Source: Liolophura sinensis
Lineage: Eukaryota > Mollusca > Polyplacophora > Chitonida > Chitonidae
Length of the DNA stretch: 64,000 bases
Assembly (NCBI RefSeq): GCF_032854445.1
Contig: NC_088305.1
Span: 18,835,717-18,899,716, forward strand
Reading direction: 5' to 3'
The notes under the pieces: model-generated
Told to the model about the DNA's origin: nothing
Databases searched by the model: none
The model's input: only the letters and a program-made list of their open reading frames with translations
Shown: positions 1-12,766 of the stretch, in pieces
Layout: each line of letters begins with the position of its first letter
Numbering within the stretch: the stretch's first letter is position 1
Made by a program: the position numbers and the translations under genes

Positions 1-1682
1 AATTGCTTGTGTTTAAATGACTGATTATCTTGTTTATTTCTGACGTTGCCAATATTCCAGGACTACTTTGTTATGATCCTGCCAGAACCACGAAATTAGT
101 ATGGCATTCAGGATGACAATGGTGTGGGTAATATTCAAAATCAGATCAAACAAGAAACCGGCATGTTTAAGTGCCTTCATTGGTGATGTCATTTCCAAAT
201 AATTCCGAACACTGATGGAAAATATGCATTAAAATAGAGACGTTTAAGTAAGAAAAATAAGACATGCCTCAAAAATGGAAATTCTTTCCTCATTGTTGTG
301 ACATTTTATTCATAATTATCCGTAACATCAAAGTCTTCATTTTATAGTACCTTTTCATTTATCTTTTGAAGTGAATGCAGCTTTTAAGCATCAATCAAAT
401 AAGCAAAAATTGATTTATGGCTTAATTAATGTGGGGCCATAATTTTATAGGCATTTTCAATGCCATATGGATTTATAATTATCGATTGATTGATTGATGT
501 TTATATTTTGTTGTTGTTGTTTAACTTATGCAATGGGGGCCTGTTTGACGTATAGAGGAAATAAGCAATCTTTATTACCTGTGACTGGTACGCCATTTTT
601 CCAGCAGACGACAAGACTTTGTAAGCGATCCCTAGAGCGCCATTGATCGCTTACATTCACCAAAATCTCATAAATGGTGAGAGCGGGAGATGATCCCGAG
701 GCGCTGATTTTCCGTACAGCTCGGAATCCTATCTCCCATTTTTATCACGGTGCCACATCCTGCACAATTTAGATTTATGATTATGTCAAGAGGTCTTTGG
801 ATCCACAGGCCACACGGTTCATGGGTTGTTATAGAATAGTGAATCTCTGGAGACAAGGTGCTGCACCTGTTTATGATTGACGATTCACCAGACTAAAATT
901 TACACCAGGAAGTAGCTAGCTAGATGCATCGATCCTACTTATTGGCAAGCAAATTCTCAAATCTTCCCTACCACTGACAAGGGATTGCCTTAACAGTTTG
1001 ATTTAATGATGCTGTTCAGTGATGATTTGTCTCCCTTTTTTTTTCCTTCGGTCTTGGAACTTGTGCGTGATGGTATGTATTTTAAAGTTGTAGACCCGGA
1101 GGATTTTTTTTAACCTGTAATATTCGAAATGCATGTTTTTTTTGGTTATGTCTTTGCGGCTTTCCACTCCAGTCGTACATGAGAAGGTCTGGCAACAACA
1201 TGCGGGTGGCGTGCATAAAATGCAAATCTAATCAAGTAAATCCATAAACAGAGTTAAGATCGTGATAAACCTGTCAGGATGAAGAATTATGTAAGTGAGT
1301 CATGGACAGAATTTTAGTTAAAATACAGTGAAGTATATAATCATATAATCAGAGAGTTGTAAATGTGTTCTTTTGATGAAGAGAAATACAGATTTTTAGC
1401 TCTTTTGTCCAAAGTACAAGCAATGTTTATAATATCGTACCAAACATCATTGTCCATTAAACAGAGAAAGCAATGTTAAGGTAAAAATTAGGGGTGGTAT
1501 CTTGAAAGGTACTACATGTGTTGAGTTTGGGTTTTGCATTGTACAATCACACTGTTCCATTATTCAAGCCCTGCGTTCAATTAAATGCTGTGAATTACCA
1601 AATTCATGACCGTCACATCTCTCTTGTGTACTAGAATCTATGTTAAAGTAAATATTTAGCCTTGCTACCAATTCAAACTTAG
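1..1682. other. No gene or repeat recognised
   Basis: AT-rich unique sequence with short frames only. I looked for MLH1 exons 14-15 here and found none. Confidence 0.5.
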
Positions 1683-2350
1683 TCACGACTGTCACTATAA
1701 CACATCTGTGGTTTGAACAGTGTGGTTAGGTTAGGTATTCAAATCCAGCTGTAACTTTGGCACACCTGTATTTTGAATAAGGAGGTTGGATGTTCACATC
1801 CAGCTATCACTCTGACACGTCTGTGGTTTGAACAGTGAGGTTAGATATTCACATCCAGCTGTCACTCTGACATGTATCTGGTTTGGCAGTGAGGTTAGAT
1901 ATTCACATCCAGCTGTCACTCTGACATGTCACATCCAGCTGTCACTCTGACATGTCACACCCAGCTGTCACTCTGACATGTCACATCCAGCTGTCACTCT
2001 GACATGTATCAGGTTTGGCAGTGAGGTTTGGTATTCACATCCAGCTGTAACTCTGACATGTCACACCCAGCTGTCACTCTGACATGTCACATCCAGCTGT
2101 CACTCTGACATGTCACACCCAGCTGTCACTCTGACATGTCACATCCAGCTGTCACTCTGACATGTATCAGGTTTGGCAGTGAGGTTAGATATTCACATCC
2201 AGCTGTAACTCTGACATGTCACACCCAGCTGTCACTCTGACATGTCACATCCAGCTGTCACTCTGACATGTATCAGGTTTGGGCAGTGAGGCTGGGTATT
2301 CACATCCAGCTGACACATCTGTGGTTTGAGCAGATTGGGTATTCACATTT
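1683..2350. repeat. Nested tandem array, 26-bp and about 54-bp units
   Basis: The short unit is CACATCCAGCTGTCACTCTG plus ACATGT. The longer unit adds a TATCAGGTTTGGCAGTGAGG and TTAGATATT segment. Left units are more diverged, and the 26-bp unit is expanded inside some long units. Confidence 0.9.
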
Positions 2351-3526
2351 ATCTATTATTCTGAATGATCTATGATGGCTGGCTTGGATTTTCTCACTAC
2401 CACACCTTTCTATTTATGACATTAGAACATAATGAGATCGGGAAATTGCCATAACTAGGCAGTGATGGGGAATCTGTCAGCTAATGAGCTTGTTATATCC
2501 TTCCTCTTTAATCAGTTAATATATCCCTAATGAACATAACATGATGTTTTCTTGTGACTTAAAATAAGCATTGTTTTTTTTCTAACTCGGAGTTTGAGGG
2601 CTTCAATTATTGCACATCAGATTCATTTGTATCAAAAAAACTGACATGAACTGCCTCTGTTATTGAATGGATTCATGGACATCACCTGTTTAGCATGTCC
2701 TTTGTTACAGTGACTGGGAGGTTTCAGGGGAAGAAATTTTTTGCCCGCTTTATGAAGTAAGGAGAGGCATTGTGAGAGAGGGATCAGATGTTGTGAATGA
2801 CGGTGTCCAGTTTGGTGAAAGTGTTTGGCCAGTCATAGGGTTGGTGTGGCCACCCTTAGTACACAAATAAATTTAGCCCTTCTTTTTGATTTAATAGCAA
2901 GATCTTAGCACCTTCTAATTAGAGGATAATGTGTGTCAAGCATTCTACTGTATTTGGGATTAGAGGTCAATATTTGAATGTATGACATGACTAGAACATG
3001 ATGCAGTTTTACAAACAGCTCAGTCAGGCAAGCTGCCGGTATTCTCCGAATGCCTTGTTAGAAGTCCAACAAACCAGAGAGCTATTTTCCATTCTGCTGT
3101 AAAATTAGCAGGTGGGGGGTGCAGGAAAGATGTGAATTAAGCTGTCTTATCAGAGTGGCAAATAACAGGGTTTTGTTATGTGCCCTGAGGATTACCCATG
3201 TTAGGTTCCACCAGCTTGCCAAGTGAGGCTAGGACCTTGTGTGTTCTGAGGGGGTTAGGGTATGTAGTGGAACAGCAAAAGGTTGCTTTAATAATGGGCC
3301 CAGTGCCGACGTTAGTCTGTGCAAGAAAAAGGCATTTAATACAATCAGAGAAACAGCTAGGAGAAACAAGTCACGGGATCAAACCCTGAGACTGAGGATT
3401 TACTGATTCATATTCTGTAACTTTTTGGTAACGGGCACTTTGGGACAATGAAAGGAATGAATACATTGTCCTCGTGGCATGTGTGGCCGTTAAGTCATTG
3501 AAGACCAGTTGTGGGAGATTTTAGAT

Positions 3527-3681
3527 TTGTTTATTTATGTATTTGATTGGTGTTTTACGCAGTACTCAAGACTATTTCACTTATACGACGGCGGCCAGCA
3601 TTATGATGGATGGAAACTGGGCAGATTCCGGGGGAAACCCACGACCATCCGCAGGTTGCTGGCAGACCTTCTCACTTATGG
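3527..3681 (-). mobile_element. SINE, family 1, 3' fragment
   Basis: Reading +, TATTTATGTATTTGATTGGTG starts the inverted tail, followed by the inverted 3' domain and the CAGCATTATG and CCACGACCATCCGCAGGTTGC blocks. The copy stops before the tRNA-like head. Confidence 0.9.
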
Positions 3682-4128
3682 ATATTTTAGAACTTGATTA
3701 AATTGTCTCAAGTTGGAGGTTGAATTAGCACGGGCATAGCCTTGTGAATTAATCCTCCACTCATAAACCTGACTGCTAATGTGCAAGTGAAAAAGTCTGG
3801 AGTATTGTCCACATCAAGTAACAATCAGATAAATAAATGAATGAAAATAATAAAACAGTGGAATGGTAAATTTAGTCCAGAGGAAATGACATTAGTCTTC
3901 GAAAAGGAAGGTTTTTTTCTATCAGTGTAAGGAAATCTTGATTTACGGACAAATGTGTAAAGGAACAAAATAATGCAGTATGAAGTATAATATATGTAAA
4001 CAAAATATTCGGATGTTATGCTTGTAAAATATTAAGCATCTTGAATTAGTGTTACACCAGATTTTAAATTTATAAAGAATGTAGAAAGTTAAGAAGGCAT
4101 TTCACCAGGGGATCTTTCTCTATTTCTT

Positions 4129-4129
<1 letters not shown>

Positions 4130-4188
<59 letters not shown>
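4130..4188. repeat. (AT)n microsatellite
   Basis: About 28 uninterrupted AT dinucleotides are followed by a short CA-rich stretch. Confidence 0.97.
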
Positions 4189-4192
<4 letters not shown>

Positions 4193-4978
4193 ACACACAC
4201 ACATATTTGGGTTTTATGTTGTACTTAACAGTTTTAACCATATGATGACAAGTAGTCATTAAGTAAAATGTGTGTATAGTTGAGCTACTCTTTTTCTTCT
4301 AATTTTTGGGACACCTGGTCTGCCCAATTTAGCCAATATATATGTAATTCTAGCAGGGATATTGAGTTTCTTTTTCCTCCCATAGTGTAGACCATCTCAT
4401 GAACAACATTCTTATAACTTCCAAAAAGTGTAATAATAATGTAACATTCTACTTGTATTTCGGCACTACTAATATCTGTCCCAAAAATTGGAAGAAATAG
4501 GTTACAAACATGCAATGTGTATGTGAAATTGAGGCATAATTTCTTTAGAAGTAATCCTAGGTATTTATAGGGAAAAAGAAAACCACAAGTCAAAGTATTT
4601 GTGCATATAATAAGGACATTGTTTACAATCTCAAACAAACAAGTATCACAAGTGAGATAAACAATTCTGTGTCTGAAAGTTGTGGGGGCAGCCATTGTGT
4701 CAGTAGATTGTCTCTGAATTACTGTTAGGACATTCTCCAGGTATTAATCGTATGGCATGGCTGGGCCCAAATACTCAAAACAGGAAATGAACAATTCTCG
4801 CTGTCATCCGAAGATTAACAAATGAGGCAACATGATTGGTCAAAAATAGGACAAGAAACGGCCAGTTAGAACCTTCAACAAAAGATTAACAGTAGAAGCA
4901 ATATGAACAAAAATAGGACATCAACTGGAACATATGGCCTGCTACACCATTTTTGTAAACATATACATGTAAAAAATC

Positions 4979-5365
4979 TATGTATGTATACATACATACA
5001 TACATACATGCATACACACGCATACATACATACATACATGCATACACACACATACATACATACATACATACACACATGCATACACACATGCATCCACGAA
5101 CACACACATACATACGTACATACATACATGCACACACACATGCATCCACAAACACACGCATACATACATACATGCACACATACATACATACATGCATACA
5201 TACGCATACATACATACATACATACACACGCAAACATACATACATACATACACATGCATACATACATACATACATACATGCATGCATACACACGCATACA
5301 TACATACATACATACATACATACATGCATACACACGCATACATACATACATACACACACACACAC
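4979..5365. repeat. (CATA)n microsatellite, left block
   Basis: The stretch consists of CATA/CACA tetranucleotides with interspersed TGCATCCA variants. Reading frames of Tyr-Ile-His-Thr or Met-Tyr-Val-Cys repeats on both strands are products of the repeat and not genes. The right end is cut by a SINE. Confidence 0.96.
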
Positions 5366-5628
5366 GGGGCCTCCGTGGCTCAGTCGGTTAGCGCGCTAGC
5401 GCAGCGTAATGACTCAGGAGCCTCTCACCAATGCGGTCGCTGTGAGTTCAAGTCCAGCTCATGCTGGCTTCCTCTCCAGCCGTAAGTGGGAAGGTCTGCC
5501 AGCAACCTGCAGATGGTCGTGGGTTTCCCCTGGGCTCTGCCCGGTTTCCACCCACCATAATGCTGGCCGCCGTCGTATAAGTGAAATATTCTTGAGTACG
5601 GCGTAAAACACCAATCAAAACAAATAAA
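5366..5628 (+). mobile_element. tRNA-derived SINE, family 1, full length, inside a (CATA)n block
   Basis: The A box TGGCTCAGTCGG is perfect at 5376-5387 and the B box GAGTTCAAGTCC is at 5444-5455. The body contains CATAATGCTGGCCGCCGTCG and ends with the conserved domain at 5571-5612 and an AAATA tail. CATA microsatellite flanks both sides, so the target duplication cannot be defined. It can serve as the reference copy for family 1 in this window. Confidence 0.93.
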
Positions 5629-5837
5629 TACATACACACATGCATACACACATGCATCCATGAACATACACATACATACATACATACATGCATACACACA
5701 TGCATCCACGAACACACGCATACATACATACATACATACATGCATATATGCATACACATATGCATCCACGAACACATGCATACATACATACATACACGCT
5801 CGTACACACACGCATACTTACATACATACGTACACAG
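5629..5837. repeat. (CATA)n microsatellite, right block
   Basis: It continues the left block after the SINE, with the same CATGCATCCACGAACACA variant unit, so both halves were one array before insertion or were homogenised afterwards. Confidence 0.95.
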
Positions 5838-6145
5838 TGTAGCGTCAACATTTTCCTGGAACTTCACTGTAAATTAAGAGCATGAAATGTTGATCAATCC
5901 AGTGAAAGCACTTAATCTCCTAGTGGAATAAATTACCAGCACAAATCAGAAATCTGACTTCTGCACATCTGTTTAAATCAGAATGGAAATTTGAACTTGG
6001 TGTTCACTCAGAAGTATACATGGATCGTGCACATATCGTTTTGTTTCATATTTCTTTGAAGATAAAAAAAACAGTCACCTGTCATCTGTGCTATGTAATT
6101 CATCGTTATTGTCATCAATATTAAGTGATAGCTACATTGTAATAC

Positions 6146-6517
6146 AGCAAGCTCTGTGGAGCTGTAATCTCGCCAGTATTGTCCTATATTGGTACACCCC
6201 TGAATGATAGAGCAAGCTCTGTGGAGCTTTATTCCCGCCAATGTTGTCCTATATTGGTACACCCCTGAATGATAGAGTAAGCTCTGTGGAGCTTTATTCC
6301 CGCCACTATTGTCCTATGTCAGTACACCCCTGAATGATAGAGCAAGCTCTGTGGAGCTTTATTCCTGCCACTATTGTTCTATATTGGTACACCCCTGAAT
6401 GATAGAGCAAGCTCTGTGGAGCTTTATTCCCGCCAATATTTTCCTATATCGATACACCCCTGAATGATAGAGCAAGCTCTGTGGAGCTTTATTCCCGCCA
6501 ATATTTTCCTATATCGG
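6146..6517. repeat. 65-bp tandem array, about 5.7 copies
   Basis: Units start with AGCAAGCTCTGTGGAGCTTT at 6146, 6211, 6276, 6341, 6406 and 6471. Each contains AAGCTC..GAGCTT, a small inverted repeat. Confidence 0.95.
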
Positions 6518-7721
6518 CAAAACATTCTGCAAAAGGTGCTACGTGACAGCCTGTCAACAGCGATTTTAATATTGACAGTTGCACACAAGATACTTAAGAA
6601 ATTAAGATAAGAATAAGAAATTCATGATTTGAACTTGAAGTTTTGAAATGATTTGCTAGGTGGGTATGCTGGTCTAAAAGAGACTGCAAAATGCAATTAG
6701 GTTTTCTCTTATTGTCACTAAAAAAAAAATATGAAGAAAGACTTTCAGATAAATTTCATGTTAGATTCATTTTTGTTCAAAAGAGTTCTGATTAAGAATT
6801 CATGGCTTTTGAAGTGAATTGGACAAAGGACAATGTTTGTTTCATTTTGGAGCCCTCTTCAAAAATGAGTTCAGTAAAAAGCTTTCCTTTGCCTTTCTGC
6901 TTTTATCACGAATGCATCTGTTTTGTTACCTGTCAAGATTTTTTTTTTCTTCCATGCAATTTGGATTTCAAAACCAGAGGTAACTTTGTTTTTTGTCAAA
7001 GAAATTCCCAATTGGTCAGGAAAAGCAGATATATTAGCACAGCATTTTGGTTGAAGAATACGAATAGATTTCAAGAAATAGGATGAAAAGCTTTCTTTTG
7101 AATACTGAAATTGTCAAACTTTATGTGCATGCAGATGTCCAGCAGAGACATTGACAGTGTTTTCTAAAACATTTTTTTTCTCTCACATAAACTGGATCGT
7201 TAAACTGAAATTTATCAAATGAATGAGCTATGTGAAATAGTGTAGGAATGAACAAGTCTTTGTGTCTCTCGATCACTGCACCCAGTGTTAGGTACACATG
7301 TCCTAATTCTTCACCCTTGTCTGCAGCCAGTATTTGGAAACATTCTGGGAGAACTATGGGGATGTAGAGAAATAATTTGCACAGTTTTATGAAGCCTGTA
7401 TCATTAATGACACAAACTAATCAGTTTTAGGATCATTTTCATAATAATTGAAAAAAAATACCTTAGTGATTGAAAAGGTGAGGGTTTACAGTATGTACAT
7501 TTACAATCAAAATTGTAGTCCGATATATACATGTCTTGTTGGCCATGAAATACAGTAATTGCCAGGCTCAGTTATTCTTCATTTGTACATGCATAGCAAA
7601 TAGTTTTCTGAATGTTACTTTTCTCCTAAATTCAAACATGTACGTATATATTGGGGGGAAAAAAAGCTATATGTATTAAAGTAGAAAACTTGAGAATTTT
7701 AAAGAAACCCACACATGCAGG

Positions 7722-7992
7722 CAGGGGGCCTTCATGGCTCAGTTGGTTAGCGCACTAGCGCAGCGTAATGACCTGGGAGCCTCTCACCAATGTGGTTGCT
7801 GTGAGTTCAAGTCCAGCCCATGCTGTCTTCCTCTCCGGTTGTAAGTGAGAAGATATGCCAGCAACCTGTGAATAGCTGTGGGTTTCCCCCGTGCTCTGCC
7901 CGGTTTCCACCCACCATAATGCTGGCCGCTGTCGTATAAGTCAAATATTCTTGAGTACGGCGTAAAATACCAATCAAATAAATAAATGAAAT
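7722..7992 (+). mobile_element. tRNA-derived SINE, family 1, full length with target duplication
   Basis: The A box TGGCTCAGTTGG is at 7735-7746. The whole body and AAATA tail follow the copy at 5.4 kb closely. An 11-bp direct repeat, ACACATGCAGG, lies at 7711-7721 and 7993-8003, the expected target duplication of LINE-driven retroposition. High similarity to the 5.4-kb copy suggests both are fairly young. Confidence 0.93.
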
Positions 7993-8449
7993 ACACATGC
8001 AGGTTTATGTTAACCATCATGATAATCATTCAATTTTAGGATCATCTCATTGAAGCTAGATTGTAATTTGGAAATATTTAAAATGTTTTTGCCCCAAAAA
8101 TATATTTTTGATTTTGATTATTTCAATTATTTGCCACATACTGACCATTTCTTATACTGAAGTTTATTATTTCTGTATACATGTATATCATTGATAAATT
8201 TCATTTATTTCAAAGTTGTGCATTGTAGGAGTTATTTTTATGCAATTCAGTCCATAAACATATTTTGATTTACCTGTCATACACTCTTGTATTTATGTAT
8301 TTTGTTATTGCTTATGGGTGGGAGGCGTCGGGGGGAGACAGAGTGCCAAACATAAACCACCAATTGGCAATTTACTGACAAACTTTTCCAAATGAGATCT
8401 ACACATTGATCTATTTACATTGTATTGGTGGGAGAAAAATGGTTTTCAG

Positions 8450-8625
8450 CAAATCTTAGGCTGCGCAAATGGCCACACCAGCATCTTTGATTGCTTATTG
8501 TCACCAAGGTCCCACAAGCAATGAGAGCGAGATGGAGAATCTACAGAATTCTGGTTTGCCAAATGCCAGGTTTGAACCCATGCCTTGTGTTTTCTAGCAT
8601 GTGAAAAGGAAGCGTTTCTGATTAT
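8450..8625 (-). mobile_element. tRNA-derived SINE, fourth type, fragment
   Basis: On the - strand a B box GGTTCAAACC is followed by TGTAGATTCTCCATCTCGCT, CTCATTGC and GGTGACAATAAGCAATCAAA. Related segments occur at 33.15 kb and 50.75 kb. The A box is not clear. Confidence 0.5.
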
Positions 8626-9156
8626 TGGACCATGACCCTCTCTTTGGTCATATATGAAACAAGTGTTTGTCAGCCTTCTGAGTAATGATTTTATTAATAG
8701 TTCCAAATGTATCCTTGATATTAAGGCCATGGTTATACAGATTAAATCTTGCTCCAAATACAGTGAAGTGCAGCTAATTTGCTTTAAAACCACATATTAC
8801 ATTACTCAATATAATTCTGATATCTTTTTTTTTTTTTTTTTTTTTCTGTTGTGTCATCAAAGTGTTTCAGCTTTCGGAAAAGGAAGAAGTGATTAAAATA
8901 AGTGTGTTAATATTTTTTATTAGTATTTTTAAAAATAGTTGAATTGCCTCTGTGTAATTCCACGTCTTATTTCATGTGGCCTGCATTTTGTTATACATTC
9001 AAGGATTTTGCTAAATTATAATTCTGTTATAATCTCATAAAGATTTAGGGTTTGTGATGTCAATTTACCCTGAAGAATATGTGAAAAGTTCACTCTGTAC
9101 TCGAAGCTTATTAACGCCTGAAGTTCTGTGTTGGAGTCCACTATCACTCTACGCAA

Positions 9157-9166
9157 GCGCATGCGC
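9157..9166. promoter_or_regulatory. Palindromic GCGCATGCGC, NRF1-type site
   Basis: The perfect palindrome GCGCATGCGC equals the core of the NRF1 motif and is followed by CTAGCAAC, an RFX-like half site, in a small CpG-rich patch inside AT-rich DNA. No transcript start is visible. Confidence 0.25.
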
Positions 9167-9432
9167 CTAGCAACTGCCACGCTGCCCAGGAATGTGCCCA
9201 GAGAGATTAATCATGCCTTTGTGCAGCCAGAATCAAACTGTAGGGTGATAAATCATGAGGGATTTTTATCTGATCTTACTAGACAGTTCATTTACTATTT
9301 TTACCATTTAACAATGATATGAAAAACAAATCAGAATTGATGTGGTGGAAATAATGGTGGAAAGTTCCATTTAATTAAGCCCCATCAGTAATATGTTGTC
9401 AGTGATTGTAGACATGCACTCTTATACCCATG

Positions 9433-11456
9433 TAGTTAATTTGTGAATGTTGGTAGGCCCCTTGATACTAGAGTAGTTAAACTGTGAATGTTGGTAAGCC
9501 CCTTGATACTAGAGTACTTAAACTGTGATTGTTGGTAGGACCTTCGATACTAGAGTAGTTAGACTGTGAATGTTGGTAAGCCCCTTGATACTAGAGTAGT
9601 TAGACTGTGAATGTTGGTAGGCCCCTTGATACTAGAGTAGTTAGACTGTGAATGTTGGTAGGCCCTTTGATACTAGAGTAGTTAGACTGTGAATGTTGGT
9701 AGGCCCCTTGATACTAGAGTAGTTAAACTGTGAATGTTGGTAGGCCCCTTGATACTAGAGTAGTTAGACTGTGAATGTTGGTAGGCCCTGTGATACTAGA
9801 GTAGTTAAACTGTGAATGTTGGTAGGCCCTGTGATACTAGAGTAGTTAAACTGTGAATGTTGGTAGGCCCTTTGATACTAGAGTAGTTAGACTGTGAATG
9901 TTGGTAGGCCCTGTGATACTAGAGTAGTTAAACTGTGAATGTTGGTAGGCCCTTTGATTTTAGAGTAGTTAGACTGTGAATGTTGGTAGGCCCTGTGATA
10001 CTAGAGTAGTTAGACTGTGAATGTTGGTAGGCCCTGTGATACTAGAGTAGTTAAACTGTGAATGTTGGTAGGCCCTTTGATACTAGAGTAGTTAGACTGT
10101 GAATGTTGGTAGGCCCTTCGATACTAGAGTAGTTAGACTGTGAATGTTGGTAGGCCCTGTGATACTAGAGTAGTTAAACTGTGAATGTTGGTAGGCCCTT
10201 TGATACTAGAGTAGTTAGACTGTGAATGTTGGTAGGCCCTGTGATACTAGAGTAGTTAGACTGTGAATGTTGGTAGGCCCTGTGATACTAGAGTAGTTAA
10301 ACTGTGAATGTTGGTAGGCCCTTTGATACTAGAGTAGTTAGACTGTGAATGTTGGTAGGCCCTTTGATACTAGAGTAGTTAGACTGTGGATGTTGGTAGG
10401 CCCTTTGATACTAGAGTAGTTAGACTGTGAATGTTGGTAGGCCCTTTGATACTAGATTAGTTAAATTGTGAATGTTGGCAGGCCTTTGATACTAGAGTAG
10501 TTAGACTGTGAATGTTGGTAGGCCCCTTGATACTAGAGTAGTAAGACTGTGAATGTTCGTAGGCCCGTTGATACTAGAGTAGTTAAACTGTGAATGTTGG
10601 TAGGTCCTTTGATACTAGAGTAGATAAACTGTGAATGTTGGTAGGCCCTTTGATACTAGAGTAGTTAGACTGTAAATGTTGGTAGGCCCCATGATACTAG
10701 AGTAGATAAACTGTGAATGTTGGTAGGCCCTTGGATACTAGAGTAGTTAGACTGTGAATGTTGGTAGGCCCCTTAAGACTAGAGTAGTTAAACTGTGAAT
10801 GTTGATAGGCCCTTGATACTAGAGTACTTAAACTGTGATTGTTGGTAGGCCCCTTGATACTAGAGTAGTTAAACTGTGAATGTTGGTAAACCCCTTGATA
10901 CTAGAGTAGTTAAACTGTGAATGTTGGTAGGCCCTTTGATACTAGAGTAGTTAGACTGTGAATGTTGGTAAGCCCCTTGATACTAGAGTAGTTAAACTGT
11001 GAATGTTGGTAGGCCCCTTGATACTAGAGTAGTTAGACTGTGAATGTTGGTAGGCCCTTTGATACTAGAGTAGTTAGACTGTGAATGTTGGTAGGCCCTT
11101 TGATACTAGAGTAGTTAAACTGTGAATGTTGGTAGGCCCCTTGATACTAGAGTAGTTAAACTGTGAATGTTGGTAAGCCCCTTGATACTAGAGTAGTTAG
11201 ACTGTGAATGTTGGTAGGCCCCTTGATACTAGAGTAGTTAGACTGTGAATGTTGGTAGGCCCCTTGATACTAGAGTAGTTAAACTGTGAATGTTGGTAGG
11301 CCCTTTGATACTAGAGTAGTTAGACTGTGAATGTTGGTAGGCCCCTTGATACTAGAGTAGTTAAACTGTGAATGGTGGTAGGCCCCTTGATACTAGAGTA
11401 GTTAAACTGTGAATGTTGGTAAGCCCCTTGATACTAGAGTAGTTAGACTGTGAATG
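9433..11456. repeat. 41-bp minisatellite, about 49 copies
   Basis: The unit is GTTGGTAGGCCCTTTGATAC, TAGAGTAGTTAGACTGTGAA plus T. It varies mainly at the CCCCTTG/CCCTTTG/CCCTGTG position and at TTAAAC/TTAGAC. Between about 9.94 and 10.33 kb the variants cycle with a period of three units. The array lies about 2.4 kb upstream of MLH1 exon 16, presumably in its intron. Confidence 0.97.
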
Positions 11457-12766
11457 AGTCATTGGGCTATATTATCCTAGGTTTGCTTATCAATAGAGAC
11501 ACTAGACCATGGTGACTTGTGGTTAGAGGTGCTTTTCTCTCAGTGACTAGAACATTGTGTAGACTCTCTTTGTTTTCAGTGTGTGTAGGGCCTTTGTCAC
11601 AAACAGGCCTTTGTGTGTGTGTGCCTGTTTGCGCAGTTTGTTGAAGACCTCATGTCTTCCACTAATATTTATGCATGAGGGAAAGTTGACTTCGAACTTG
11701 CCAAAGATCCCTGCATGGTAATCCAGGCTTCCCCCTTCCATAAAACTCAACCATTGTGCAGGGGAAATACAAATAAATAAGTACTTTTTATAAGGTCACC
11801 CACTATGCAAGTAGAATTAACCTTTTACTTCTTCGGCTAAAGCCATAAAAAAAAGTCTGCTAAGGTCGTTACCCTTATGTAGGAGATCTAGCTTAAGCTC
11901 TCAGCGGCTTTAATGTAGGGCTTATTTTTCAGAGAATTTCCCAAGAATCCCAGCGGATTGCGGTGACTTCGTCTCACCGGAATCCATACGGGTGCTCAAT
12001 TTTAGAGTCCTATATTTTGAAGTTTGTCTTCAATTTCCTTTTCTGAAATTAAATTTTAGGTGACATGTAAGTTGTCAGAGAGGAATACTTGATTCTGTAA
12101 AGGCCTAGATATTACTATATACACGTAATCATTATTTACCCTTACATTCACAGAGAGATTTTCATTTTCTGCTCCAGCTTAAATGTATTAAAATAAAACA
12201 ATGACTACTCTTATGCGTTCCTGTTTAGGGAAGAAGTTATTTATTTATTTATTTATTTATTGCCACTTTATGGGGATCTATAACTTAATTTACAGGACTA
12301 TTTTGGAAATTGGATTCTTATTGAAAAACTGGGTAGTCAATATTGTGGTAAAGTTTGTCCAGTATCTGGCTACATGTACTTTTTATATTGTAATTCTTCA
12401 AACTTTTCACAAGTTTGCAAGATATTTATTCAAGAGGGTATTGTTCTCTGTAGACTGATACAATTATGCTTTTTATGAAGCTCTGAAATTGGCCAAGCCA
12501 ACAAATGTAATTTGTTTGTCTCCAAAATCAGATAACATAAGTGAATTTTAAAATCACACTGAAAGTTTATCTTTCATTTGTGAAAATATTGAGATATTAG
12601 GGTAGTGACATGTCCAGTGGTTTCCTCTTTTCCTTTTTTGCTCTGTTTGCCAATGACATTTGAAGTTTCAGCCCCATTGTAGCAGTAGGATATAGTATAC
12701 AGTGACTACAGTTTTCTTTATTGTTCCATTTGTGGGTAATATGTTGTCATGCCACTATGTTGGACC

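Larger units (their letters stand above)
2351..4978. other. Mostly unique, no gene recognised
   Basis: Apart from the SINE at 3.5 kb and the AT run at 4.13 kb nothing stands out. A 136-codon - strand frame at 4285-4695 has a YKYLG peptide that recalls LINE reverse transcriptases, but the rest does not fit. Confidence 0.4.
6518..9432. other. Unique AT-rich sequence between SINEs
   Basis: It holds the SINEs at 7.72 and 8.45 kb, a T run at 8827-8845 and the GCGCATGCGC site at 9157. No exon was recognised. Confidence 0.45.

Noticed and set aside
4285-4695. LINE reverse transcriptase fragment on the - strand
   Set aside because: Only the YKYLG peptide and a following KLCLNFT recall the family; no catalytic motif and the flanks do not match.
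5366-5450. tRNA gene
   Set aside because: A and B boxes are present but the sequence does not fold into a tRNA and is followed by a SINE body and tail; the same holds for the heads at 7.72, 12.77, 27.18 and 49.95 kb.
4875-5885. Several overlapping frames of 60-160 codons on both strands
   Set aside because: They are translations of (CATA)n and of a SINE.
9433-11456. CRISPR array
   Set aside because: Repeats are contiguous without unique spacers, and the genome is eukaryotic. The same applies to the other arrays.
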